Below, piece by piece: positions 1 through 5,915 of a stretch of DNA of 7,222 nt. Each line of letters opens with the position of its first letter. Positions within the stretch are counted from its first letter, which is position 1. The notes beneath the pieces were generated by a model. That model ran no database searches. It had not been told where the DNA came from and was given only the letters and a program-made list of their open reading frames with translations. The position numbers and the translations under genes are program-made. This DNA comes from an uncultured Alphaproteobacteria bacterium (lineage in GTDB: Bacteria; Pseudomonadota; Alphaproteobacteria; Thalassobaculales; Thalassobaculaceae), in NCBI GenBank assembly GCA_938028645.1, contig CALIMD010000148.1, positions 1-7,222 of the forward strand. Direction: 5' to 3'.

Positions 1-12
1 AATGAATGACTT

Positions 13-411
13 TTAGAGTTTTCGTCCTTCTTCAATGGCTCCATCCTCAAGCATACGTTTATTTCCCTCAAATATATGCACGAAACCACCTTTTTCATTA
101 TTACGTAATAGAGTGATACATTCCTCTCCGTCCCAAAGAGATTGAGTGTAGCAGAATTGACTGTTCTTATTAGCCTTCCATTTGCCCTTTCCTTTTGCCC
201 CTTCCCATACAATTTCAAACGTTCCATCGGCTGAGAAGTACATCGCGCCTTTAGATTGTTTGAGTGTTTTACCACCTAACGGATATGTGTGATTAATAAG
301 TACCTTCTCTAATTCCGGTTGACTCAACTTTTCAGTTTTGTTGGCTGCATTTACAGCACAAGCATTCGACATAATAAACACCGCAACCGCGAAGTATCTA
401 ATTATTCTCAT
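13..411 (-). CDS. Small secreted protein of unknown function (possibly DUF995-like)
   Basis: This 132-residue protein is not confidently recognised. It begins with a typical signal peptide: a basic start (MRIIR), a hydrophobic core at about residues 6-20, and a V-N-A cleavage site that would cut after residue 22, so the mature protein is probably periplasmic or exported. Cys18 lies inside the signal without a proper lipobox (SNAC), so a lipoprotein is unlikely. The mature part has the look of a small beta-rich domain: F-S-A-D-G-T-F near 59-65, G-K-G-K-W near 74-78, then Cys87 and Cys98, which could form a disulfide. This layout resembles the DUF995/lipocalin-like small secreted proteins of alphaproteobacteria, but that is an impression and not a match. 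The start is supported by the signal peptide and a weak GGA ribosome site 8 bases upstream. It lies 168 bases beyond rpsI on the same strand and probably has its own promoter. Confidence 0.7.
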   Translation of the reverse strand: MRIIRYFAVAVFIMSNACAVNAANKTEKLSQPELEKVLINHTYPLGGKTLKQSKGAMYFSADGTFEIVWEGAKGKGKWKANKNSQFCYTQSLWDGEECITLLRNNEKGGFVHIFEGNKRMLEDGAIEEGRKL

Positions 412-500
412 TCTGTTTTTCCATTTTTAATTAGTCTCAAAATGCCACTCATCCGAAGTAGCGTTTAACCTATTCAAATACATAAAGTCGGCAGTTTTCG

Positions 501-560
501 AAAAAAAAACCGTACACACAAATCTCTACTGCGAAATACGCAACCTCTTGTTTTGTAGAG
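501..560 (-). terminator. Possible structured 3' end of the rplM-rpsI transcript
   Basis: Reading on the minus strand after the rpsI stop, CTCTAC (555-560) pairs with GTAGAG (524-529). Inside it, TGCG (539-542) pairs with CGCA (530-533) around a TATTT loop. The two helices abut on the 3' side and are separated by a 12-base bulge on the 5' side. A run of nine T follows at 501-509, but about 14 bases after the stem instead of directly after it, so this is not a textbook intrinsic terminator. It is the only stem plus T-run in the 168-base gap and lies 20-80 bases after the stop codon. Confidence 0.35.
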
Positions 561-579
561 CTATTTTGAGGGTTCGAAT

Positions 580-1131
580 CTAACGCTTGGAGAACTGGAA
601 GCTTCTTCGCGCTTTTGCTCTACCATACTTCTTACGCTCTACGACCCTAGGATCACGAGTTAAAAAGCCACCCTTTTTCAACGCTGTCCGAAGGCCAGGC
701 TCAAAATAGGTTAAAGCCTTAGATATTCCATGCCTGACAGCTCCTGCCTGGCCAGATAAACCACCCCCGGTGACAGTACAAACAACATCAAATGAATCAA
801 CCCGTTCCGCAACATCAAACGGTTGCCCGATGAGCATACGTAGAACCGGCCGCGCGAAATATGTCTCTACTTCTCGCCCATTTACCGTAATACGACCTGC
901 CCCTGGTTTTATCCAAACTCTTGCAATCGCGTTCTTTCTTTTACCGGTAGCGTAAGCTCGACCGAAGGCATCAAGTTTCGGCTCCCTAACCAATACAACC
1001 TCTTGCTCCTCTTTTAGAGCGCCGAGAGCCTCTAATCCGCTGGGGGCCGCTTCTTCTGATCCAGTCGCAACTAAATTAGCTTCAGCTGGAACCACTGTCT
1101 CCTCAGTAACTACTTCTGTTTCGTCAGTCAT
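580..1131 (-). CDS. rpsI: 30S ribosomal protein S9 with long acidic N-terminal extension
   Basis: This is the small-subunit protein S9, which contacts 16S rRNA in the head of the 30S subunit and whose C-terminal tail reaches the P-site tRNA. The core starts around residue 57 with GRAYATGKRKNAIARVWIKPG and includes ITVNG (81-85), TGGGLSGQAGAVRHGI (121-136) and the conserved end FQFSKR. At 183 residues it is about 50 longer than the E. coli protein (130). The excess is residues 1-55, rich in Glu, Val, Thr and Ala and probably disordered. Such N-terminal extensions are known in alphaproteobacterial S9. The start is well supported: the ATG is two bases after the rplM stop and is preceded at 5-base spacing by AAGAGG inside the last two rplM codons. 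The gene is therefore co-transcribed and probably translationally coupled with rplM. Many alphaproteobacteria have argC after rpsI; here a small secreted protein gene follows. Confidence 0.97.
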   Translation of the reverse strand: MTDETEVVTEETVVPAEANLVATGSEEAAPSGLEALGALKEEQEVVLVREPKLDAFGRAYATGKRKNAIARVWIKPGAGRITVNGREVETYFARPVLRMLIGQPFDVAERVDSFDVVCTVTGGGLSGQAGAVRHGISKALTYFEPGLRTALKKGGFLTRDPRVVERKKYGRAKARRSFQFSKR

Positions 1132-1133
1132 TA

Positions 1134-1592
1134 CTACCTCTTATTCTTCGCGTTCATTGAACCAACATCCAACATTACTGGCTGCTGGGCCTCATGCGGA
1201 TGCTCTGAACCGCCATAAACTTTTAGATTTCCCATTTGCACCCTGCCAAGAGGGCCTCGTGTAATCATTCTCTGAACGGCTTTTTGAATGACACGTTCTG
1301 GATGGTCCCCATCTAATATCTTATCCGCAGTCCGCGATTTAATACCGCCGGGGTATCCCGTATGCCAATAATAAGTCTTGGCAGTTCTCTTCGAGCCTGT
1401 TAACCGAACCTTCTCAGCATTGACGATGATGATATTGTCACCGCAATCCATATGAGGAGTAAAAGTCGGTTTATGCTTGCCACGTAAATACATAGCGACG
1501 ATTGTAGCAAGGCGGCCAAGGACTAATCCTTCTGCATCGATGATCCACCACTTTTTTTCAATCTCGCTCGGTTTGGCCGAGTAGGTTCGCAT
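1134..1592 (-). CDS. rplM: 50S ribosomal protein L13
   Basis: This is the large-subunit protein L13, an early-assembling 23S rRNA binder. The whole family fold is present in 152 residues (E. coli has 142): WWIIDAEGLVLGRLAT near 15-30, the LRGKHKPTFTPHMDCGD block near 36-52, VNAEKVRLTGSK near 57-68, YYWHTGYPGG near 74-83, and the RMITRGPLGR/LKVYGGSEHPHEAQ segment near 108-136. The ATG at 1592 is supported by an AAAGGG ribosome site (1601-1606) 8 bases upstream. It is the first gene of a two-gene ribosomal operon with rpsI. In E. coli rplM-rpsI is autoregulated by L13 binding to its leader; the leader here is only about 50-60 bases, and I could not identify an equivalent structure. Confidence 0.97.
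   Translation of the reverse strand: MRTYSAKPSEIEKKWWIIDAEGLVLGRLATIVAMYLRGKHKPTFTPHMDCGDNIIIVNAEKVRLTGSKRTAKTYYWHTGYPGGIKSRTADKILDGDHPERVIQKAVQRMITRGPLGRVQMGNLKVYGGSEHPHEAQQPVMLDVGSMNAKNKR
1137..1142 (-). promoter_or_regulatory. rpsI ribosome binding site inside the end of rplM
   Basis: AAGAGG on the minus strand forms the last two sense codons (Lys-Arg) of rplM and sits 5 bases before the rpsI ATG, with the rplM TAG between them. This fixes the rpsI start and makes coupled translation of L13 and S9 likely. Confidence 0.8.
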
Positions 1593-1650
1593 CTAAGTTA
1601 CCCTTTAAAATTGTTTTCTATATATACCTCTAAGTGCTAGAGCGTGATAG

Positions 1651-1680
1651 GTTTTAAATTCTTTAATACATTAAAGTCAA
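1651..1680 (-). promoter_or_regulatory. Candidate sigma-70 type promoter of rplM-rpsI
   Basis: On the minus strand TTGACT (1675-1680) matches the -35 consensus at five of six positions. At 16 or 18 bases after it are TTTAAA (1653-1658) or TAAAAC (1651-1656) as -10 candidates, each four of six. Transcription would begin near 1643-1648, giving a leader of about 50-55 bases before the rplM ATG. The upstream flank (1681-1710) is AT-rich, which could act as an UP element, as expected for a strongly expressed ribosomal operon. The -35 is convincing; the exact -10 is not. Confidence 0.55.
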
Positions 1681-1704
1681 GGCGAATAATAAAGAAAAAT
1701 CAAT

Positions 1705-1725
1705 AAGATAAAACCGCGGTATCTT
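1705..1725 (-). repeat. Inverted repeat upstream of the rplM promoter
   Basis: On the minus strand AAGATA (1720-1725) and TATCTT (1705-1710) form a perfect 6-base inverted repeat around a 9-base spacer that contains the self-complementary CCGCGG. It lies about 25 bases upstream of the rplM -35, and a T-rich tract (minus strand, from about 1704 down to 1691) follows. It could be a regulator site for rplM, or a weak terminator for the thioesterase transcript that ends at 1833. Confidence 0.4.
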
Positions 1726-1832
1726 GTTACCTCATTATATTCAATCTACAAACCGTTCATCTTACACCCCAGATTTTATGATCCGTCTTTTTTCTTATAA
1801 TCCAAAGAAAGATGCGCGTAACTTTGATCTTT

Positions 1833-2255
1833 TTAATTCTTCGGTGGTATAGAATAAGTAGATGTCACATGACACACAATGCTATCCGGATCCTTCTCCG
1901 AAAACATATTAACCTGCCCATAAGCGAGTCGCTGTCCTAATTTTATCAAGTTGCCTTCAGCAATAAGATCCGAGGGTCCTGGTTTCCTTAAAAAATTTGC
2001 ATTGAGGTTCGTTGTCACTGTGTCCTTAACTATGCCAATTCGCGATAATATACAAACGAACACAACAATATCTCCTAACCCCATCATAGTAGGACCACTT
2101 ATCGTACCACCAGGCCTTAGTGACGAGGTATCAAATGGAAGACGCGCCCTAACCAAGTTATCTGAAACTATCTCAAAAATTATACCCATCTCAGCAACCG
2201 CAGGGATATCTTCTGATATTAGCTCTTGAACCTCCTTTATGCTAACCAGTGACAT
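1833..2255 (-). CDS. PaaI-family hotdog-fold acyl-CoA thioesterase
   Basis: This protein would hydrolyse acyl-CoA or aryl-CoA thioesters to the free acid and CoA in the cytoplasm; the family commonly works as a tetramer. The 140-residue length is typical. The diagnostic region is LRPGGTISGPTMMGLGD (about 46-62), the long central helix of the hotdog fold, with Asp62 in the place of the catalytic Asp of PaaI-type enzymes. The usual H-G-G start of this motif is R-P-G-G here. Later strands TTNLNANFLRKPGP (81-94) and the V-C-H-V-T-S-T-Y end (127-134) are also family-like. The ATG is preceded by AAAGGG (2265-2270) at 9-base spacing, the same sequence used by rplM. A PaaI-type gene just upstream of rplM recurs in alphaproteobacteria, so its position may reflect that old neighbourhood and not a link to the acyl-CoA genes on its other side. 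The substrate is unknown. Confidence 0.85.
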   Translation of the reverse strand: MSLVSIKEVQELISEDIPAVAEMGIIFEIVSDNLVRARLPFDTSSLRPGGTISGPTMMGLGDIVVFVCILSRIGIVKDTVTTNLNANFLRKPGPSDLIAEGNLIKLGQRLAYGQVNMFSEKDPDSIVCHVTSTYSIPPKN

Positions 2256-2369
2256 ATGTTTTTACCCTTTATCTAGCCTATTGAATATTTAAGGCTAAAG
2301 ATCCTTTTTATAAAACCCAACTCAAACAAATTTTAAAATGAACGAATTACTCCTCGACTGATACGACCT

Positions 2370-3350
2370 TTAAGTGACAAGTATAATTTTACCGGCATAT
2401 TCCCTCGACAAGAGTGCTTTCATCGCCTTATCAGCGTCTTCTAGCTGAAAGACTTTTCCTGTATATGGCTTTACAGCACCGTGCCTATAAAGATCCGCCG
2501 CTTCTTGAACAAAACTTGCGCCATAAGCCGGGTCCCTCTCCGTCTGAGCTCCGTAAACTACCCCTACAACTGATATATTTTTCACGAGTATTAAATTTGC
2601 AGGAACTTGCTGTATTCTTCCCGATGCAAAACCAATAATTAACATTCTGGCCTCCCAATTAACGGCTCGAATAGCTTGATCAAACGCATCTCCACCAACC
2701 GCATCATAGACCACATCCGCCCCGATACCGTTTGTTATCTCTCGAACTCGATCTTTAATGCTTTCTGTTTTGTAATCGATAGCGAAATCTGCTCCATGCT
2801 TAAGTGCCACGGCACATTTCTCTGGACCTCCAGCCGCAGCAATGACCCGAGCCCCAATATGTTTTCCTATTTCTACAGCAGTCAAACCAACCCCACCTGC
2901 CGCACCCAAGACTAATAAAGTTTCATCTTTTTTTAATCGCCCCCGATGCTTTAAGGCAAAGTTTGATGTTCCATAGACTGTTGGAAAACCAGCAGCAATG
3001 ACGTCATCCATTTCATCAGGTATTGGCACCAACCATTCACTATCTACAAGAGCCTCTTCGGCAAACGCTCCTCCTCCACGCATGAATGCCATCACACGTT
3101 GCCCGATTTTCAAAGGACGCGAAACATCTGATCCTATTCCGATAACCTCTCCAGCCACCTCCATTCCCGGAATAAAGGGAGGTTCAAGTTTGGATTGATA
3201 CCTGCCAGCTATTTGTAACGTGTCCGCAAAATTTAAACCCGCTGCCTTAACTCGAATATGGACATCGTTGGGGCCCGGGATCGGTGCTTTGGTTTCGCTT
3301 ACGCCCAAATTTTCTGGGCCTCCTAATTTATTACAAAAAATAGCTTTCAT
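2370..3350 (-). CDS. NADPH:quinone oxidoreductase-like protein (zinc-free MDR family)
   Basis: This is a medium-chain dehydrogenase/reductase of the quinone oxidoreductase branch (COG0604), a cytosolic NADPH-dependent reductase. Family members reduce quinones, enones or enoyl thioesters, so the name does not fix the substrate. The 326-residue length is normal. The N-terminal GroES-like domain shows GLNFADTLQIAGRY (38-51) and PGMEVAGEV (61-69). The Rossmann domain follows with the nucleotide loop VLGAAGGVG (147-155), ADVVYDAVGGDAFD near 211-224, and an AGKIILVT end. The zinc-ligand GHE motif and the structural cysteine cluster of alcohol dehydrogenases are absent. AAGGTGA (3359-3365) lies 8 bases before the ATG and fixes the start. 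The gene is divergent from the enoyl-CoA hydratase gene over 141 bases and 114 bases from the thioesterase gene on its own strand, so it may be co-transcribed with the latter. A role in reducing an unsaturated acyl-CoA or carbonyl intermediate is inference. Confidence 0.9.
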   Translation of the reverse strand: MKAIFCNKLGGPENLGVSETKAPIPGPNDVHIRVKAAGLNFADTLQIAGRYQSKLEPPFIPGMEVAGEVIGIGSDVSRPLKIGQRVMAFMRGGGAFAEEALVDSEWLVPIPDEMDDVIAAGFPTVYGTSNFALKHRGRLKKDETLLVLGAAGGVGLTAVEIGKHIGARVIAAAGGPEKCAVALKHGADFAIDYKTESIKDRVREITNGIGADVVYDAVGGDAFDQAIRAVNWEARMLIIGFASGRIQQVPANLILVKNISVVGVVYGAQTERDPAYGASFVQEAADLYRHGAVKPYTGKVFQLEDADKAMKALLSREYAGKIILVT

Positions 3351-3491
3351 TTATTCAATCACCTTGTGTCAAAAAATCATCTATAAATAGAGTTAAAAAT
3401 TACGATGGACCAAGTATAGTCTAAAGATCCACTTCTATTTAATACAAGTAACAAGATATCTTATCTCCTGCCTGATGAAAGGATTGTCATA
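3351..3491. promoter_or_regulatory. Divergent control region between oxidoreductase and hydratase genes
   Basis: The two start codons face away from each other over 141 AT-rich bases. The ribosome sites are AAGGTGA (3359-3365, minus) and AAAGGA (3478-3483, plus), each 8 bases from its ATG. In the middle, TATAGT (3415-3420) is a plus-strand -10 candidate with a poor -35 (TTAAAA at 3393-3398), and the overlapping TATACT on the minus strand (3413-3418) is a -10 candidate with no good -35. A perfect 10-base palindrome at 3453-3462 lies between the plus promoter candidate and the hydratase ribosome site. Poor -35 elements and a palindrome suggest regulated expression; that is inference. Confidence 0.5.
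3453..3462. repeat. Perfect palindrome AAGATATCTT, possible operator
   Basis: AAGATATCTT is self-complementary over 10 bases. It lies 30 bases upstream of the hydratase ATG and about 33 bases downstream of the best -10 candidate, where a bound repressor could block the hydratase-ligase operon. It is embedded in GTAACAAGATATCTTAT, whose outer parts recur upstream of rplM. No adjacent regulator gene is present. Confidence 0.4.
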
Positions 3492-4244
3492 ATGCGAATC
3501 TTACTAGAAAAAGACGGTCCGCACATAGCGATTATCACTATCGACAACCAGAAGAAACTTAATGCTATGTCCCGTGAAATGATGCAGCACCTGGGAAACG
3601 TTTGGGATGAATTATCGCGAGATGAAACAAGATGCATAATATTAACCGGATCAGGCGAACGTGCATTCTGCGCAGGAGCAGATATATCAGGTGATTTAGA
3701 GGCAACACCGGAGATAAGCAAAGTTGTCAATCATGCATTACTTAAAACAGATATTTATAAAAAGCCGATAATAGGAGCAGTGAATGGGGATTGTATTGGA
3801 GGGGGATTAGAACTTCTACTTTCAACCGACATTCGCGTCGCGAGCCCCAACGCAAGGTTTGGTTTGCCCGAGGTAAAATGGTCAATCTATCCTTTTGGAG
3901 GAGCAACTACAAAACTTGTCCAACAGATTGGATATGTGCAGGCAATGGATTTATTATTGACCGGGCGATTAATTTCTGCCAAGGAAGCTTGGAAACTTGG
4001 TCTAGTCAATGATATAAAAAAAACAGGTTCCGTCCTCGATTGGGCGTTGGAAAAAGCACACATGATCGTTGCCAACAGTCCATCAGCGGTGCAAGCCGTT
4101 AAAACACAAATCAGTTCCAGCATAGCTGAACACGTAAGATCAAGAGAAGATTTGGACCAGAAACTTGGAGATCAGGTTCGGGCCGACCCAAATTTTAAAG
4201 AAGGTGTGAATGCATTTCTTGAGAAACGACAGCCAAAGTATTAA
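3492..4244 (+). CDS. Enoyl-CoA hydratase/isomerase (crotonase family)
   Basis: A crotonase-fold enzyme that would add water to 2-enoyl-CoA or carry out a related CoA-thioester reaction in the cytoplasm. The 250-residue length is usual. Visible motifs are LNAMSREM (23-30), the first oxyanion-hole segment FCAGADI (59-65), and AVNGDCIGGGLEL (96-108), which supplies the second oxyanion-hole Gly and Glu107. FGLPEVKW (123-130) follows with Glu127. These two glutamates are 20 residues apart, exactly as Glu144 and Glu164 in rat mitochondrial hydratase, so hydratase activity is credible. Oddly, after Glu127 the usual G-x-x-P-x-x-G reads W-S-I-Y-P-F-G-G, putting a bulky Trp and Tyr near the acyl pocket. 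The ATG has AAAGGA 8 bases upstream. It is the first gene of a pair with the acyl-CoA synthetase 9 bases downstream, which probably supplies its CoA-linked substrate. The family is broad, so the substrate remains open. Confidence 0.92.
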   Translation: MRILLEKDGPHIAIITIDNQKKLNAMSREMMQHLGNVWDELSRDETRCIILTGSGERAFCAGADISGDLEATPEISKVVNHALLKTDIYKKPIIGAVNGDCIGGGLELLLSTDIRVASPNARFGLPEVKWSIYPFGGATTKLVQQIGYVQAMDLLLTGRLISAKEAWKLGLVNDIKKTGSVLDWALEKAHMIVANSPSAVQAVKTQISSSIAEHVRSREDLDQKLGDQVRADPNFKEGVNAFLEKRQPKY

Positions 4245-4253
4245 TCTGATTTC

Positions 4254-5903
4254 ATGAATAAAATTTTACGACCTGTTAGCGATACGCTTGGCGATTTATT
4301 GGATGAACTTGCTGCACGACATCCTGAAAAGGAAGCTATTGTTTTTGGAAGACAGCGGATTAGTTATAAAACCCTACAAGACAAAGCGAATACTTTAGCA
4401 TGTTCTCTGATTGATCTTGGAGTGAAGCCAGGAGACCGGGTGGCACTATTAGCTCCGAATATACCTGAATGGATCATAGCAACTTTTGCAATCGCAAAAA
4501 TAGGGGCAATCACCTCTGCTATAAGCACTTTCTCAACGCCCACCGAGTTATCTTGGACATTGAAAAATTGCAGCGCAGTTGCGCTCATCACCGTCTCATC
4601 TTTCAAAGGGAATAACTTTTTAAAAGCGATAAAAAACCTTTCACAAAAAAACTCAAAAGAAAATTCCAGCGATTTAAATATAGACGCTTTACCACATTTA
4701 AAAGTTTTGATTTCTCTCGATAAGGCTACTGACGACTACGCAATCCAATGGGATGATTGCATGGCATATTCTAGAAATATTTCTGCAGCTATTTTACAAA
4801 GACGGCAAGAAAAAGTCTCAAAAAATGACTTGTGTTATATTCTTTACACTTCTGGTTCTACTGCGGAACCTAAAGGGGTTACTCTTGCTCACGGAAACGT
4901 TATAGCTAACGGTTACGACATAGGCAGAAGGCAAAATCTAAGTGATCAGGATATACTATGGTTTGCTATTCCCTTATTTTGGTCGTTTGGATCAGCTAAT
5001 GCCCTCCCCGCCATCATGACGCATGGTGGCAGCATAGTATTACAAGAGAGCTTTGAACCTGCAGCAGCCATTGAATTGATAGAAAAGGAGAGATGTACTG
5101 TCTTTTATGGCATGGTTAATATGGCTCGGTCGATCAGAGAAAATGATGGATGGTCATTGGAAAAACTTAAGTCTATGAGGACGGGTTTAACAATTGGACT
5201 ACCTGAAGACATACAAATGATAATCGATACCATGAGCACATCGGAATTGTGTAATGTTTATGGTTCAACAGAAACATATGGCAATGCATCAGTTTGTTCC
5301 TCGACCGATCCGATAAACTTGAGACTAAACTCACAAGGCTTACCATTGCCAGGGATGAAAATTAGAATGGTTGATCCTGAGACTAAGGCCCCCTTACCTT
5401 CAGGAGAGATTGGCGAGATTACCGTAGCAGGGTATGTTACTCCTGGCTATTTCAACGCTCCCGAACTAACCGCTCAGACTTTCGATAAAGATGGTTACTT
5501 TTTGACAGGTGATCTAGGAATTATAGGAAAAGATGGACGGGTTTACTTTAAAGGAAGACTTAAAGAGATTATCAAAACTGGCGGTGTTAATGTATCGCCT
5601 TTAGAGGTAGAAGGTGTCATCCTTGAACACCCCAATGTAAAACAAGCTTTTGTCTTCGGCGTGCCTCATAAGCAAAAAACTGAAGCAGTAACAGCCGTGG
5701 TTGAGTTAAATACCATCAGCAAAACAAACCCCTCGGAAATCATTGATTTTTGCCGAAATAAGCTTGCATCCTACAAAGTACCGCTATCGCTTTTCATTAG
5801 AACTAATAATGAGCTCCCGAGAACTTCGACAGATAAGATTAATAAACCGGCCCTAAGGCAAGACATTATTAAAGAACTATCGACGACAGCATTCACTTCC
5901 TAA
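4254..5903 (+). CDS. Class I acyl-CoA synthetase (AMP-dependent acid:CoA ligase)
   Basis: This enzyme would activate a carboxylic acid with ATP to an acyl-adenylate and then transfer it to CoA. All core motifs of the ANL superfamily are seen in 549 residues: the phosphate loop YTSGSTAEPKG (198-208), the A5 motif YGSTE (336-340), TGDLG (418-422), the hinge and A8 loop GRLKEIIKTGG (434-444), and the C-terminal A10 motif PRTSTDKINK with the presumed catalytic Lys528. That motif has Asp527 where Gly is usual. Residues 116-140 form a Lys/Asn/Ser-rich linker. No signal peptide or membrane segment is present. Motifs and length fit medium- or long-chain fatty acid, crotonobetaine/carnitine-like or aromatic acid ligases equally well, so I give no gene name. 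It follows the hydratase gene after 9 bases with no clear ribosome site (CAAAGTATTAATCTGATTTC precedes the ATG), suggesting coupled translation. Its stop lies 12 bases from the converging ABC transporter gene. Confidence 0.92.
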   Translation: MNKILRPVSDTLGDLLDELAARHPEKEAIVFGRQRISYKTLQDKANTLACSLIDLGVKPGDRVALLAPNIPEWIIATFAIAKIGAITSAISTFSTPTELSWTLKNCSAVALITVSSFKGNNFLKAIKNLSQKNSKENSSDLNIDALPHLKVLISLDKATDDYAIQWDDCMAYSRNISAAILQRRQEKVSKNDLCYILYTSGSTAEPKGVTLAHGNVIANGYDIGRRQNLSDQDILWFAIPLFWSFGSANALPAIMTHGGSIVLQESFEPAAAIELIEKERCTVFYGMVNMARSIRENDGWSLEKLKSMRTGLTIGLPEDIQMIIDTMSTSELCNVYGSTETYGNASVCSSTDPINLRLNSQGLPLPGMKIRMVDPETKAPLPSGEIGEITVAGYVTPGYFNAPELTAQTFDKDGYFLTGDLGIIGKDGRVYFKGRLKEIIKTGGVNVSPLEVEGVILEHPNVKQAFVFGVPHKQKTEAVTAVVELNTISKTNPSEIIDFCRNKLASYKVPLSLFIRTNNELPRTSTDKINKPALRQDIIKELSTTAFTS

Positions 5904-5915
5904 CACTTTAGAAAA

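Noticed and set aside
571..580. GGTTCGAATC, resembling a tRNA T-loop
   Set aside because: The flanking bases cannot form a T-stem (GAGGG has no CCCTC partner), and no acceptor or anticodon arm is seen. It lies against the rpsI stop.
770..955. Open frame on the plus strand inside rpsI
   Set aside because: It is antisense to a certain ribosomal protein gene and its translation is low-complexity Ser/Thr/Arg with no recognisable domain.
1808..1832. AAAGAT/ATCTTT inverted repeat just after the thioesterase stop
   Set aside because: The stem is six AT-rich pairs with a 13-base loop and no real T-run after it. It is too weak to call a terminator.
2229..2237. Near-perfect Shine-Dalgarno AAGGAGGTT on the minus strand inside the thioesterase gene
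   Set aside because: No ATG, GTG or TTG follows at usable spacing. It encodes Lys-Glu-Val in the proper reading frame, and the upstream ATG has its own AAAGGG site.
1951..3198. Several open frames of 60-90 codons on the plus strand within the thioesterase and oxidoreductase genes
   Set aside because: All are antisense to well-supported genes, lack ribosome sites I could see, and encode no recognisable motifs.
3461..4123. Minus- and plus-frame openings overlapping the hydratase gene
   Set aside because: They are shadows of the hydratase reading frame, which carries intact crotonase motifs.
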